Shown here: piece by piece, positions 11,939-20,789 of the stretch
Layout: each line of letters starts with the position of its first letter
Numbering within the stretch: the stretch's first letter is position 1
Assembly: GCA_015179125.1 (NCBI GenBank)
Contig: WHVA01000113.1
Span: 62,001-126,000, forward strand
Origin: Gautieria morchelliformis
Lineage: Eukaryota > Basidiomycota > Agaricomycetes > Gomphales > Gomphaceae
DNA length: 64,000 nt
Direction of reading: 5' to 3'
Position numbers and translations under genes: made by a program
The notes under the pieces: model-generated
Database searches by the model: none
The model's input: the letters and a program-made list of their open reading frames with translations, nothing else
Told to the model about the DNA's origin: nothing

Positions 11939-11953
11939 GTATCTCCCTTCTAA
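11939..11953 (-). other. Polypurine tract of the chromovirus
   Basis: Read on the minus strand this is TTAGAAGGGAGATAC directly before the 3' LTR, the position and composition expected of the plus-strand primer for reverse transcription. Confidence 0.7.
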
Positions 11954-12060
11954 GGTCGAGCCCCGCGAGACCACAAGTCGGAATCACGTGACCTGTGAAC
12001 AAACGCGTCGGAGTTTGAAATATAGGCGGGAAACAAGACGCGTCTTCTGTTTAGTCCATC

Positions 12061-13389
12061 ATGAGCACTCCAGTCGACTTCTCCAAAATGACCAGTGCTG
12101 AGATGAAAGCACACTTTGCTGACATGCTCGCGAAAAAGGAGTTGGCCGAAAAACGCGAGGCCGAGGAAGCGGCGCGGAAGGAGAAAGAGCGTCTGGAGGA
12201 GGAGCGCAAAGAGAAAGAGCGCGAGGAACAGGAGCGTCTGGAACGGGAGCGGAAAGAGAAGGAGGAGCGTGACCGCAAACGTCGCGAGGAGGAATCGCGC
12301 GTCCGCGAAGAACAGCGGAAACGGGATGCGGCCCAAAAGGCTGCGGAAAACAAGGCCGTGGCGGAGAAAACGGAACAATCCCGGGTGAGTCGGAAAGGGT
12401 CTGAGCCTCATCCCGAGACTGACTGAAAAAAAACTTGGTAGAAAATAATCGTCGAATCCGATTCCGAACCGGAGTCGGAAGACACGGCGGAAAACACGCC
12501 GTCTCCTGAGGGGAAGGGAAAACAACAGGAAGTAGTTCCTGTTGTGAACCTTGTGGCGGATCGGAAAAGGAGGGCGGACGAATTTCAACAGGCCAGGAAG
12601 AACAAGATGGCCCGCATTGTCGACCTCCGGGAGTTGGGGCCGGAGAATCCCGCGACCCGGAAACGGAAAACAAGGGACGGGGAAGAAGAAAAGGCGCCCT
12701 GTGACACCTGCGAGGTAAAAGGACTAGAATGCGTCTGGTCAGAAAATCCGCGGGAAACCGCCTGTGAACGGTGCCGCGACAAGAAGAGGCGGTGCGTCGT
12801 GGACGGCTGTTCCGCGAGGGTGGAGCGGAAAAGGCGGAGAGTCGAGACCGAGGGGCCAGAAACCCCTAAGTCGAAACCAAGGTCGAGCGGGAAAAAGACG
12901 GCGGAAAGGGTTCCGGCGACCGGGAAGGCTGACATGTCGCCTCTGCTCGACATTGCAGAGTGTCTGAGGGGTATCCGGAGATCCCAGTGCGGGATTCGGA
13001 ATACGCTCGAGGAGATGTCCGCGGTTCAACAGCAACAGCTGTTGAGCTTCCAGAACCAGATGACGGTTTTGTCGACGGTTGTGGAGCAGATCAAGCGGGA
13101 GTTCCAGTGGCGGAACAATATGCTCCGGGAACGAATGGAGTGGCGGATGCAGGAGGAGGATGGTGTGGAAGCGGGTCCGAGTCAGGTGGTGGATACGAGG
13201 GTGGAGACAGAGTTGGTGAGTGTGCCGATGGGGCATGCGGAAGAGGGTGCGGAAGCGGAGAACGAGGAAGAGGCGGAAACAATGAGGGAACGGTTAGACA
13301 CGGAGTTGGTGGTCGTCGAGGTAGGAGGGTCGGAAAAGGATCCGGAAACGGAAAGGGAGGTCGAGGCGGAGACCATGAGGGAGGAGTAG
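12061..13389 (+). CDS. Antisense accessory gene in chromovirus: coiled-coil protein with Zn2Cys6-type cluster
   Basis: Exon 1 is 12061-12384 (ATG, MSTPVDFSKMTSAEMKAHFA). A GTGAGT...TAG intron of 57 bp (12385-12441) is removed in phase 0. Exon 2 is 12442-13389. The product is 423 aa. Residues about 20-105 form a highly charged Glu/Arg/Lys helix. An acidic Ser-rich stretch follows (VESDSEPESED). At about 196-224 lies C-x2-C-x6-C-x10-C-x2-C-x6-C followed by KRRCVVDGC, spacing that fits the fungal binuclear zinc cluster. A second helical region with QQQQLL and WRMQEED follows, then an acidic tail with two related EAETMRE units. The gene sits between pol and the 3' LTR, on the strand opposite to gag-pol, its stop 133 bp from the pol stop. 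Nuclear DNA or RNA binding is an inference. Confidence 0.85.
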
Positions 13390-13522
13390 GGTGTCGAGGT
13401 GACTTGTAGTATTTTCTTGAAGTGTCGGAAATTAGTATATCGGAATAATAATCGGATTTTCTTTTGAATTATGACTTGAGAAATGTAAGCAAGCCGTGGT
13501 GTCGGAATGAGGTCGGAATTGA

Positions 13523-16500
13523 CTAGGGCGTGGAAATGGGGCCAGGCTTGTCAGGATATGACTTGTGGAAATCAGAGACGAGGTCAGAGGCGTGGTCAAG
13601 TTCCGTGGCGGAAATCCACGAAGTCTCTTCGTCAGTGTTTTCATAGCCTGCCCACTTGACTAGGTACTGGAGTTGGCAGCGGTATCTTCTGTCGAGCTTG
13701 GAGTTGAGAATTTCCGAAATCTCATATTCCGGTTCTCCGTCGATGACGACTGGCGGAGGCGGAGGTTGTTCTCGATTCGGAATTGTATTCGGAACTGCTG
13801 GCTCAAGCATAGAGACATGGAATACCGGATGTACTGCGCGCATATTGTCAGGAAGTCTGAGGGTGAAAGAACGACTGCCGGCCTTAGCGATGATCTCGTA
13901 AGGACCGAGGTATTTCTCAGAGAGCTTCTTCGAGGGGCGAGTGGTGCGGAAGTTTTCCGCTTTGACAAAGACTTTGTCGCCTATCTCGAATGCCGGTTGC
14001 GGAAGGCGTTTCCGATCGGCGGAAGTTTGGTATCTCTTCTGGGCAGCGGTAATGTTCTCTCGGAGGTGCTGGTGAAGGTCGTCAAGTTCCACAACGAAAT
14101 CTCGGGCTCTTGCAGAGGCGAGGTCGCGTTCAGGGTGGATGGCGAGATTCGGGTGGTAGCCCTTGTTGGCATAAAAGGGTGAAATTCCGGTGGTAGCGGA
14201 AGGCGCATTGTTGTAGGCAAATTCCGCAAGTGGAAGAAGGTCGGACCAATTGCTATGTTGGTAGTTGCAATAGACGCGGAGATACTGCTCAAGGGTCTGA
14301 TTAGTACGTTCCGTCTGTCCGTCTCCTTCCGGGTGATAACCGGAAGTGAAGTGGAGCTTCATGTCGAGAGCCTTGCCGAGTGTGCGGAAAAAGGAGGACA
14401 CGAATTCGGATCCACGGTCGGAAGTGACATGGGAAGGGATTCCGTGCTTGGAAAAGACGTGGAGCACAAAGAGCTGTGCGAGCTGGGCGGAAGTTATGGT
14501 GTCGTAGGTCGGAATAAAGATGGACTGCTTTGTGAGGCGGTCAACGATCACTAGAATGGTATCATAGCCGGATGACTTAGGAAGTTTCTCAATGAAATCC
14601 ATGGATATTGAATTCCACGGTTGTTCCGGGATCGGAAGTTGCTTCAGGAGGCCGTAGGGTTTGTGACGTTGAGGCTTGGCTCGCATACAGGTGGTGCATG
14701 ACTTGCAGTAGTCTTGGACCATCGTGCGGAGGAGAGGCCAAGTATAGGTACGTCGGATTATGTCGAGGGTCTTGTTCTGGCCTTGGTGTCCTGAGAGCGG
14801 ATGATCGTGGCTTTGCTGGAGTACGCGAAGTCGTAGATCGTTGTTGTCCGGAACGTAAATCCGGGACTTGTACCGGAGAAATCCGTCGGAATCGAGGGAC
14901 CATCCAGGACTGGTGGGGTCATCGAGGTGGGCTGCGGAGGTGGGGTCGGAACGGAGTGCGGAACGGATGTCGGAATGGAGAGACTCGGTGTCCATAATCA
15001 TTGAGGCGCGGAGTAGTGGAAACTGCAATGCTGTGGCACGCAGGGACGATGCCAGTTGCTCAGTGGAGAATACTGGGCGGAAATTGTGCGGGTTAACGCT
15101 GGCATAGTCGCTACTTCCCTCTTTTGGGTAGACGTCCCAACGTCTAGTGAGCGCGTCGGGTTTTGCTCCGAGCTTTCCGGGGCGGAAACGGATCACCATG
15201 TTGAACTGTGAGAGGTATTCAGACCAGCGGACTTGACGGCGAGTCAAAATCTTAGTGGTTGCAAAATACTCAAGGTTCTTATGATCCGTTACAACGTCGA
15301 TCGGATAAGTTGGACCTTCGAGGTAATGTCTCCAGATTTTGAAGGCTTCGAAAATCGCAAGTAGTTCCTTATCGTGGACGTCGTAGTTGAGTTCCGGGGC
15401 GGAAAAGGTGCGGGAATGAAAGGCGATCGGATGAATTTCTCCGTCGTCGGGTGAAATGATGGAAAGAATGGCGGCTAGCGCGTAGTCAGAAGCGTCGGTT
15501 TCGAGTACAAGTTGGGCATCAGGAATCCAGAAACCGAGTATGGGAGCCGTGGTGAAGGCCGATTTGAGGGCTTCAAATGCGGAACGGCATTCCGGTGTGA
15601 AATTCCATGGGGCACCCTTTCTGGTGAGACGCGTGAGCGGAACAGTAATGTCGGAAAAATTATAAATGAAACGCCGGTAAAAGTTGGCGAAGCCAAGGAA
15701 AGACTGCACATCCTTAACACGTCGGGGTTCCGGCCATTCTTGAATTGCCTTGACCTTGTCCTCTGCCATGGTAAGACCTGTTGGAGAGAGGATGTAGCCG
15801 AGGTATTCGACTGTGTCGCGATGCCATTCGCATTTCTCTGCTTTTGCATAGAGATGATGTTTGCGTAGACGGCGGAGTACTTCGCGGACATGTTCCCGAT
15901 GTTTTTCCGGTGTGTCGGAATAGATGAGGATGTCGTCAATGTAGACTAGGACGCATACGTCGAGGAGGTCGGAAAATACGTCGTTCATGAATCGCTGAAA
16001 AGCGGCGGGAGCATTGGTTAGACCAAAAGGCATGACAGTCCACTCAAAAGCACCGTAGCGGGTGCGGAAGGTGGTTTTCCACTCGTCACCTTCCCGGATG
16101 CGGACAAGGTGATAAGCGTGCCAGAGGTCAATTTTGGTGTAGATCTTCGCCCTGCGGGGGGTGTCGAGTAAGTCGGAAATGCGCGGAAGCGGATATTTGT
16201 CCTTTTTAGTGAGGGCATTGAGTCCGCGGAAATCGACACAGAGGCGGAGAGATCCATCCTTCTTCTTAACGAAAAGGACCGGAGCGCCGTGCGGAGACAG
16301 CGAAGGGCGGATAAAGCCCATGTTGAGATGTTCATCGACGAACTCTCGGAGAGTCAGGAGTTCACTTTGCGAAAGGGAGTAGATCGGTCCAAGGGGCGGA
16401 GATGCTCCTTCTTCCAATTCTATCTTCAAGTCGTAAGGTCGATGTTCAGCAGGTTTGTCGGCTTTGGCCTTATTGAACACGTCCGGGAAGTCACGATATT

Positions 16501-17230
16501 CTTCCGGAACTGAGCTCATGTCGACCGGGGCGGAAGTCGAGGCGGAACGAGCCTTGACTGAAGCCGAATCGGAGAGGTGAAGCTGGAAAACGGTCGTATC
16601 TTCTTGCCGTTGCAATACGCGGAAAGCGGTGGCGGAAACGAGCGCAATTCGAGGAGCTTCGAGGGGCGGAGGTGCTAAAGCGGGACCGGAGTGCGGAACT
16701 GAATCCACGAGCGGAGTTGCAGAAGAGGCCTGAGCCATCTTTGCGGACGACGTCGGAATAGACGGAGGTTGATCCGGGGTACGGAACTGTATTTGACCCA
16801 ATGCCCAGTTAATCGACGGATTATATCGGGTGAGCCAATTGTGTCCTAGTACAACGGAACAGCTAGCATCTAGCGGAGTAACGTAAAACGTAACTTCATG
16901 GTTGTCCCCAGTAGCGAAACGGATAGACAGATCCACAACTTGGGAAATTCCCGTGTTGGAAGACCCGTCGAAAAGGCGGAGCGGAATAGTCGGAATGTTA
17001 CGGGTCGGAAGTTTATGTTTCAAAACAAAGTCGGAATCGAGGAAACAATGAGTCGAACCGGAGTCGACCAGTGCTGTAAACGGGGGTGCGGAAATGGTGT
17101 CGGAAGTGAGCGGAACAGAGAGAGAGTCGGAGGACGAAAGAGCGGATGCGTTGAGTTTAACCTCGTTTGTCGCACGAATGGGGTCAACACAGCCCTCAGC
17201 TCGTGCGGAGGCCGGAGGACTGCTGACTAT
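13523..17230 (-). CDS. pol: Chromovirus pol: protease, reverse transcriptase, RNase H, integrase, chromodomain
   Basis: Read from the -1 frameshift at 17230-17236 this frame is open for 1235 codons. Protease has ALVDSGSTHCF at about residue 52. Reverse transcriptase carries PRISDLLDTPRRAKIYTKID, MPFGLTNAPAAFQRFM and the catalytic VYIDD near residue 432. RNase H has ETDASDYALAA, NYDVHDKELLAI and DHKNLEYF. Integrase has the HHCC finger (GHQGQNK...CKSCTTCMRAK) and the D,D,E core (SMDFIEKLP, TSDRGSEF, GDGQTERTNQTLEQYLR). The C-terminus is a chromodomain (EYEISEILNSKL, YLVKWAGYENTDEETSW), which defines a chromovirus and is thought to guide integration. All catalytic motifs are present and no stop interrupts the frame. 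No separate start codon is needed. Confidence 0.95.
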   Translation of the reverse strand: MVSSPPASARAEGCVDPIRATNEVKLNASALSSSDSLSVPLTSDTISAPPFTALVDSGSTHCFLDSDFVLKHKLPTRNIPTIPLRLFDGSSNTGISQVVDLSIRFATGDNHEVTFYVTPLDASCSVVLGHNWLTRYNPSINWALGQIQFRTPDQPPSIPTSSAKMAQASSATPLVDSVPHSGPALAPPPLEAPRIALVSATAFRVLQRQEDTTVFQLHLSDSASVKARSASTSAPVDMSSVPEEYRDFPDVFNKAKADKPAEHRPYDLKIELEEGASPPLGPIYSLSQSELLTLREFVDEHLNMGFIRPSLSPHGAPVLFVKKKDGSLRLCVDFRGLNALTKKDKYPLPRISDLLDTPRRAKIYTKIDLWHAYHLVRIREGDEWKTTFRTRYGAFEWTVMPFGLTNAPAAFQRFMNDVFSDLLDVCVLVYIDDILIYSDTPEKHREHVREVLRRLRKHHLYAKAEKCEWHRDTVEYLGYILSPTGLTMAEDKVKAIQEWPEPRRVKDVQSFLGFANFYRRFIYNFSDITVPLTRLTRKGAPWNFTPECRSAFEALKSAFTTAPILGFWIPDAQLVLETDASDYALAAILSIISPDDGEIHPIAFHSRTFSAPELNYDVHDKELLAIFEAFKIWRHYLEGPTYPIDVVTDHKNLEYFATTKILTRRQVRWSEYLSQFNMVIRFRPGKLGAKPDALTRRWDVYPKEGSSDYASVNPHNFRPVFSTEQLASSLRATALQFPLLRASMIMDTESLHSDIRSALRSDPTSAAHLDDPTSPGWSLDSDGFLRYKSRIYVPDNNDLRLRVLQQSHDHPLSGHQGQNKTLDIIRRTYTWPLLRTMVQDYCKSCTTCMRAKPQRHKPYGLLKQLPIPEQPWNSISMDFIEKLPKSSGYDTILVIVDRLTKQSIFIPTYDTITSAQLAQLFVLHVFSKHGIPSHVTSDRGSEFVSSFFRTLGKALDMKLHFTSGYHPEGDGQTERTNQTLEQYLRVYCNYQHSNWSDLLPLAEFAYNNAPSATTGISPFYANKGYHPNLAIHPERDLASARARDFVVELDDLHQHLRENITAAQKRYQTSADRKRLPQPAFEIGDKVFVKAENFRTTRPSKKLSEKYLGPYEIIAKAGSRSFTLRLPDNMRAVHPVFHVSMLEPAVPNTIPNREQPPPPPVVIDGEPEYEISEILNSKLDRRYRCQLQYLVKWAGYENTDEETSWISATELDHASDLVSDFHKSYPDKPGPISTP

Positions 17231-18681
17231 TTTTTTGAATCCGCAGCGGGAACCGCTTCGGACTTCTCTTCCGTCTTTGCTGCGCGGCCTTTGGCCTTAG
17301 CAGCGGAGGCGGAAGCGCGAGTGCAGTCGCGAGCGACGTGACCTCCTTTGCCGCAGAAGAGGCAAAGGTTGTTGTCCATGCGACGCTGGCGTTCTACAGG
17401 GGTTAGTTTCCCGTCTTTCCCAAGTTTGTCGGAAAGATCCGGGGTACTCTTCCGGGCGTTGGTGTTAGAACCAGAGGCCTGGTTGTTCCGAGGGGTGTTG
17501 TTGTTGTTCCGGTTGCCGGAGTTGGATCCGTAACTGTTGTTGTTGTTGTTGTTTCCGGAGTTGGTGTTTCCGGAATTGGTCTTCTTCTTGTCTTTATCAG
17601 ACTTCTTGTCGGAAGACTTGTCGTTCTTGCTCTGGGTGGATGTTTCACGAGCAATCTCGGAGTGTCTTTCCCAGTAGCGCGAATCGATGGATTGGGCGAG
17701 GTTGCGGAGGTCGGTAAGGGTGGCGGGTTTTCCGACGCGGGCAATTTCATCCTTGATCCGGGATGGCAAGCCCATGTAAAACTGGCGTCGGAGTGCGGCT
17801 TCTCCCCATTGGACTCGAGGAGCGAGCTGCTGAAACGTGACGATATATTTAGCTATCTTATGAGTGTCTTTCATGCGAAGCTTATCGAGTTCGTTCTCCG
17901 CATCGGCTTCCATATCAAATGGTCCGAAGTTGCTGCGGAGTTCGGAAATGAAATTGGGGTAATCGTCGGCCCAGTCGACGAGAGCGAACGGATCCATGAG
18001 GGCGGGTTCGAAATAGTCGAGCGCCGTGCCTCGGAGATAGGAAAGGGCATAATTGACCTTTCGTTCGTCGTCGGGAAAGGCGTCGGGACGATCACGGAAA
18101 TTGAGTTGAAGCTGAACCAGAAATGGCTGGAGCTTCTTGGGGTCGGAACCGTCGAACTGATCTGGTTCGCGGACCTTTGTCTTGGGGCGTGGTGGTGCTT
18201 GGGCCGGGCGCTGGAGTTGTCCGGCTAGCATGGCGATGGCTTGTGCAAGATCCGGAACTGGCGCGGGCGGAACTGGGTTGGCGGGAATCTGAGGTGGAAT
18301 TGGAGGTGGAGGACCGCCGGGAGGACCGCCTGGGGGACCGCCGGGAGGACCGCCTGGGGGACCGCCGGGTGGGCCGCCATGAGGGCCGCCTGGAGGTGGT
18401 CCTGGTGGAGGTGGTGGTGGTGGAGCTGGGCGTCGGTATGACGCTGCTGTTTGTTCGCCGCTGCTACTCGTCGAATTCCCGTCGTAGTCGGGATTGTCGT
18501 CGGGATTAGCGTCGGGAACTTCTTCGAAACGTTGCGGAAAAGCATCGGAAAGCTCATCGTCGGTACGAGAGCTGCTGGAGGGTTCCGCGTGCCTTGGTGC
18601 TGCGGATCTAAGATTGCCAAAATAAGAGAGAGCTTCGACAGCTCCTGCTCGAGCTGAAGTAGCTGTGGTACGAGGAGGCAT
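17227..18681 (-). CDS. gag: Chromovirus gag (capsid and nucleocapsid)
   Basis: 484 aa starting MPPRTTATSARAGAVEALSY at ATG 18681. The N-terminus is Ser-rich and followed by a proline/glycine tract made of repeated GGPP units (about residues 85-130). The capsid domain follows (EPDQFDGSDPKKLQPFL, NYALSYLRGTALDYFEP, FGPFDMEADAENELDKL). Next is an Asn/Lys-rich linker and a single CCHC zinc knuckle (CLFCGKGGHVARDC) near residue 440. The frame ends with TAG at 17229-17227, immediately after the slip site. It assembles the virus-like particle and binds the RNA genome. The frame is intact. Confidence 0.95.
   Translation of the reverse strand: MPPRTTATSARAGAVEALSYFGNLRSAAPRHAEPSSSSRTDDELSDAFPQRFEEVPDANPDDNPDYDGNSTSSSGEQTAASYRRPAPPPPPPPGPPPGGPHGGPPGGPPGGPPGGPPGGPPGGPPPPIPPQIPANPVPPAPVPDLAQAIAMLAGQLQRPAQAPPRPKTKVREPDQFDGSDPKKLQPFLVQLQLNFRDRPDAFPDDERKVNYALSYLRGTALDYFEPALMDPFALVDWADDYPNFISELRSNFGPFDMEADAENELDKLRMKDTHKIAKYIVTFQQLAPRVQWGEAALRRQFYMGLPSRIKDEIARVGKPATLTDLRNLAQSIDSRYWERHSEIARETSTQSKNDKSSDKKSDKDKKKTNSGNTNSGNNNNNNSYGSNSGNRNNNNTPRNNQASGSNTNARKSTPDLSDKLGKDGKLTPVERQRRMDNNLCLFCGKGGHVARDCTRASASAAKAKGRAAKTEEKSEAVPAADSKK
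17230..17236 (-). promoter_or_regulatory. -1 ribosomal frameshift slip site at the gag stop
   Basis: On the minus strand the gag frame ends TCA AAA AAA TAG. Seven A residues form the X-XXY-YYZ heptamer A-AAA-AAA placed directly before the stop. Slipping back one base reads AAA AAA ATA GTC and continues into pol with no stop for 1235 codons, while the gag frame stops at once. This explains how Gag-Pol can be made from one mRNA. A downstream structure was not evaluated. Confidence 0.8.
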
Positions 18682-18714
18682 AGTGATAGTTATCGGGTGG
18701 GAATCAGATAATAC

Positions 18715-19396
18715 TGTTACGTATCGAGATTTCCACTAAGTCGGAACTGGAAAGGACAGCGGCTTCAACTTATAGGTTGCGCCCCCAATGAACTATCGTC
18801 CTAGGTATTTCGGAAATGAGCCGGAAGTCGGAAGGTACTGGACCAGAGGTTTGGTCGGAACTTGAGTCGGAACTGAGGCGGAAGGCGGAAGACGGAAGAC
18901 GGAGGGAGAGACTGAGATCTTGCTAGACTCGCTGTGCTAAGAACAGGAGATGGAGCGAAGGAAATCAAGTATCGAAGGTGATTATCTGATTGCAGAATTA
19001 CAGACATACATGAGGGGGGTTTTATACAAAGCGCAGAGCAACAAGTAATGGTGTTGTACTAAGCAAATTCCGGAGGAAGCGGAAGTCGAGTACAATGTGT
19101 GGGAACTAACTAATTGGGAACAATGGGACTACAAGGGGGGTTCAGGGTAAGGTAGAACAATGGCAAAGAACAAGGGGGTCGGGAAAACATATCTGACAAC
19201 GAACTACAAGGGTGACCGGATGTGTGGTTTTGATGGATGGCGAGGTGGGTCCGGTGGGTCCGAGTAATAGAGTCGAAAGAACAAGGGAAATGTACAAGGG
19301 GCGGAATGGCGGAAATGTCGGAGGGGCGGAATGTATGGCGGAACTATTGGAGGGGCGGAACTGAGGGTCGGGAGTCGGAAATGAACGGTCGTAACA
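18715..19396 (-). repeat. 5' LTR of the chromovirus
   Basis: 682 bp, homologous to 11258-11938, TG...CA ends. On the minus strand it precedes the leader (18682-18714) and gag. No clear tRNA-complementary primer site was recognised behind it; the first bases are GTATTATCTGATTCCCACCC. Confidence 0.95.
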
Positions 19397-20521
19397 TGGC
19401 CATGAGAGGGAGGATGTCGTGAAGTACCGCAATGAGGTGTTTCTTCCTGCTATGGCAAAATTCGAAGAACAAATGACAAAGTTTGAAGGACCTGAGTTGA
19501 GGCAGGTTGCTCCAATTTTGAAGGCTGGTGAGAAGGAGATCATACCACAATTTCATGATGAAAGCTGCCTCACAGTGAATGATTACAAGGCAAAGGCATG
19601 GCTTGGTCCAGGGCAAACAGTCTTAAAGAAGAAGGGGCGTGGCCGCCTCATTCATGTTTCGGAATTTATCAATCCAATCACAGGTCGTCTGGTGCTTCGT
19701 GATTCACAGGGCAGTATCATTGCTGAGGCTCGGAAAATAATTTTTCCAGGGTCTAATGGTGATGCTTGGTAGGACACAGAACAACTGCTTGCACAGGTCA
19801 AACACACAATTCAAGTCTTCGGCTCATGCTTCCCTTGGTCCTGATGCACTCAAAGCCTTTGAAATGAATAAGTCAGATGGTGGGAAACAGCGGGTCCAAT
19901 GGGATACCATCATTCCAGACTCCAATCCATTCCCAGAACACCGAGGTGAAGTCCAGAAGATGACACTTCTAGATGGGCGGCCCAAAGGATTGGAGCACGT
20001 TCTTAATGAGCGCAGTTTTGATGTCCGCAAAATGTGGGCGAAATGTTCACCAGTATTCCCAATTGAAAACTCAGCTTGTTGCATGGCACGAGTGCTCAGT
20101 AAGCAGGATGACTTTGCAAATCAGGAGTCCATGCTTGAGAAACTTGTCAAGAAGGCTGGCCACGAGTGCATTTTTTTGCCCAAGTTCCATTGTGAGCTCA
20201 ATCCAATAGAAATGGTAAGTCTTACTGCCACCTCTGCCAAGATCTTGCTTACAGAACTCATAGTATTGGGGCTGGGTGAAATATCGTTACCGTGAGGTGC
20301 CAAAGCTGACCTTTGCTGAAGCCAAGGCACCTGCGTTACAGTACCTCGATGCCTGCACCACAGATGTGATCTGGCGATTCATCAACCGTTCCCAGAGGTT
20401 CATGAGTGCATACCGGAAAGGGTTGACTGGTGATGCAGCTGCATGGGCAGTTCAGAAGCAGCGACAATACCACCAAGTTTCTAATCGGGCGATGATGTCA
20501 ATTGATGCAGTTTTGAACTAG
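19397..20521 (+). pseudogene. DDE transposase, C-terminal part (broken)
   Basis: Continuation of the gene interrupted at 11258. It opens with HEREDVVKYRNEVFLPAM, and the first catalytic Asp is in IIPQFHDESC. Strings such as KKKGRGRLIHVSEFI and IIFPGSNGDAW follow. An in-frame TAG after GDAW (19770-19772) breaks it. The segment that should carry the second Asp reads TQFKSSAHASL, without the Asp. The third acidic residue is present in FHCELNPIEM at a GT-AG intron (about 20216-20263), after which YWGWVKYRYREVP continues to the stop at 20519-20521. The product cannot be active. Confidence 0.88.
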
Positions 20522-20689
20522 AACTAGGCTACATTTGCACCTATAAAGTTCAATTTTTTGACCAAAAATTTTGGCCACCTTAAAGGGTCGTGGGAAAATT
20601 CAGATCGACACGTTTTTCAACGTCTTTCGACCGGCTGAATTCATTCCTGAGGTCAGTTTGGCTCCAAAAAATCCCTATCACTAGATATC

Positions 20690-20719
20690 AAAATTGTCGT
20701 GTTTGATTGTCTGCAACTG
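20690..20719 (-). repeat. Right terminal inverted repeat of the Tc1-like transposon
   Basis: Reverse complement of the left end with two mismatches, followed by the TA target duplicate at 20720-20721. Confidence 0.92.
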
Positions 20720-20789
20720 TAGTCTGGGAAGAGGGAAGAGGGACTCATGTGGGGGATGGAGACGGATGAGGCGGTGTTATCGGTAAGCA

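Larger units (their letters stand above)
11258..19396 (-). mobile_element. Ty3/gypsy chromovirus, complete, with antisense accessory gene
   Basis: An 8139-bp LTR retrotransposon transcribed from the minus strand. Both ends are TGTTACG...CGTAACA and the target duplication TGGCC is exact (11253-11257, 19397-19401). Removing the element and one TGGCC restores the codons of the surrounding transposase. Order in its own direction: 5' LTR (18715-19396), gag, pol with terminal chromodomain, then a gene on the opposite strand, then the 3' LTR (11258-11938). By eye the LTRs differ at roughly 20 sites in 681, so the copy is older than the copia element at 23 kb, although gag and pol are still open. Confidence 0.95.
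9282..20719 (+). mobile_element. Tc1/mariner-like DNA transposon, split by a nested chromovirus
   Basis: The ends are 30-bp terminal inverted repeats starting CAGTTGCRGACAATC, with two mismatches, flanked by TA on both sides (9280-9281 and 20720-20721). That is the target duplication of the IS630-Tc1-mariner superfamily. Without the nested LTR element (11258-19396) the transposon is about 3.3 kb. It carries one DDE transposase gene, now dead, and a minisatellite in its 5' part. Sub-terminal direct repeats around CAAAAATTTGGCCACC (9445) and CAAAAATTTTGGCCACC (20560) lie inside both ends in the same orientation. Confidence 0.9.

Noticed and set aside
11950-13236. Minus-strand frames of 100-212 codons opposite the accessory gene
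   Set aside because: Arg/Ser/Leu/Phe-rich antisense translations of charged codons. The plus-strand gene has the intron and the cysteine cluster.
15512-18228. Plus-strand frames of 118-188 codons opposite pol and gag
   Set aside because: They are antisense shadows of intact, motif-bearing gag and pol. Unlike the accessory gene they have no splice sites, no domain and no sequence free of pol or gag on the other strand.
18682-18714. tRNA primer-binding site behind the chromovirus 5' LTR
   Set aside because: The sequence after the LTR did not match a tRNA 3' end that I can recognise. Self-priming or an unusual tRNA remains possible.
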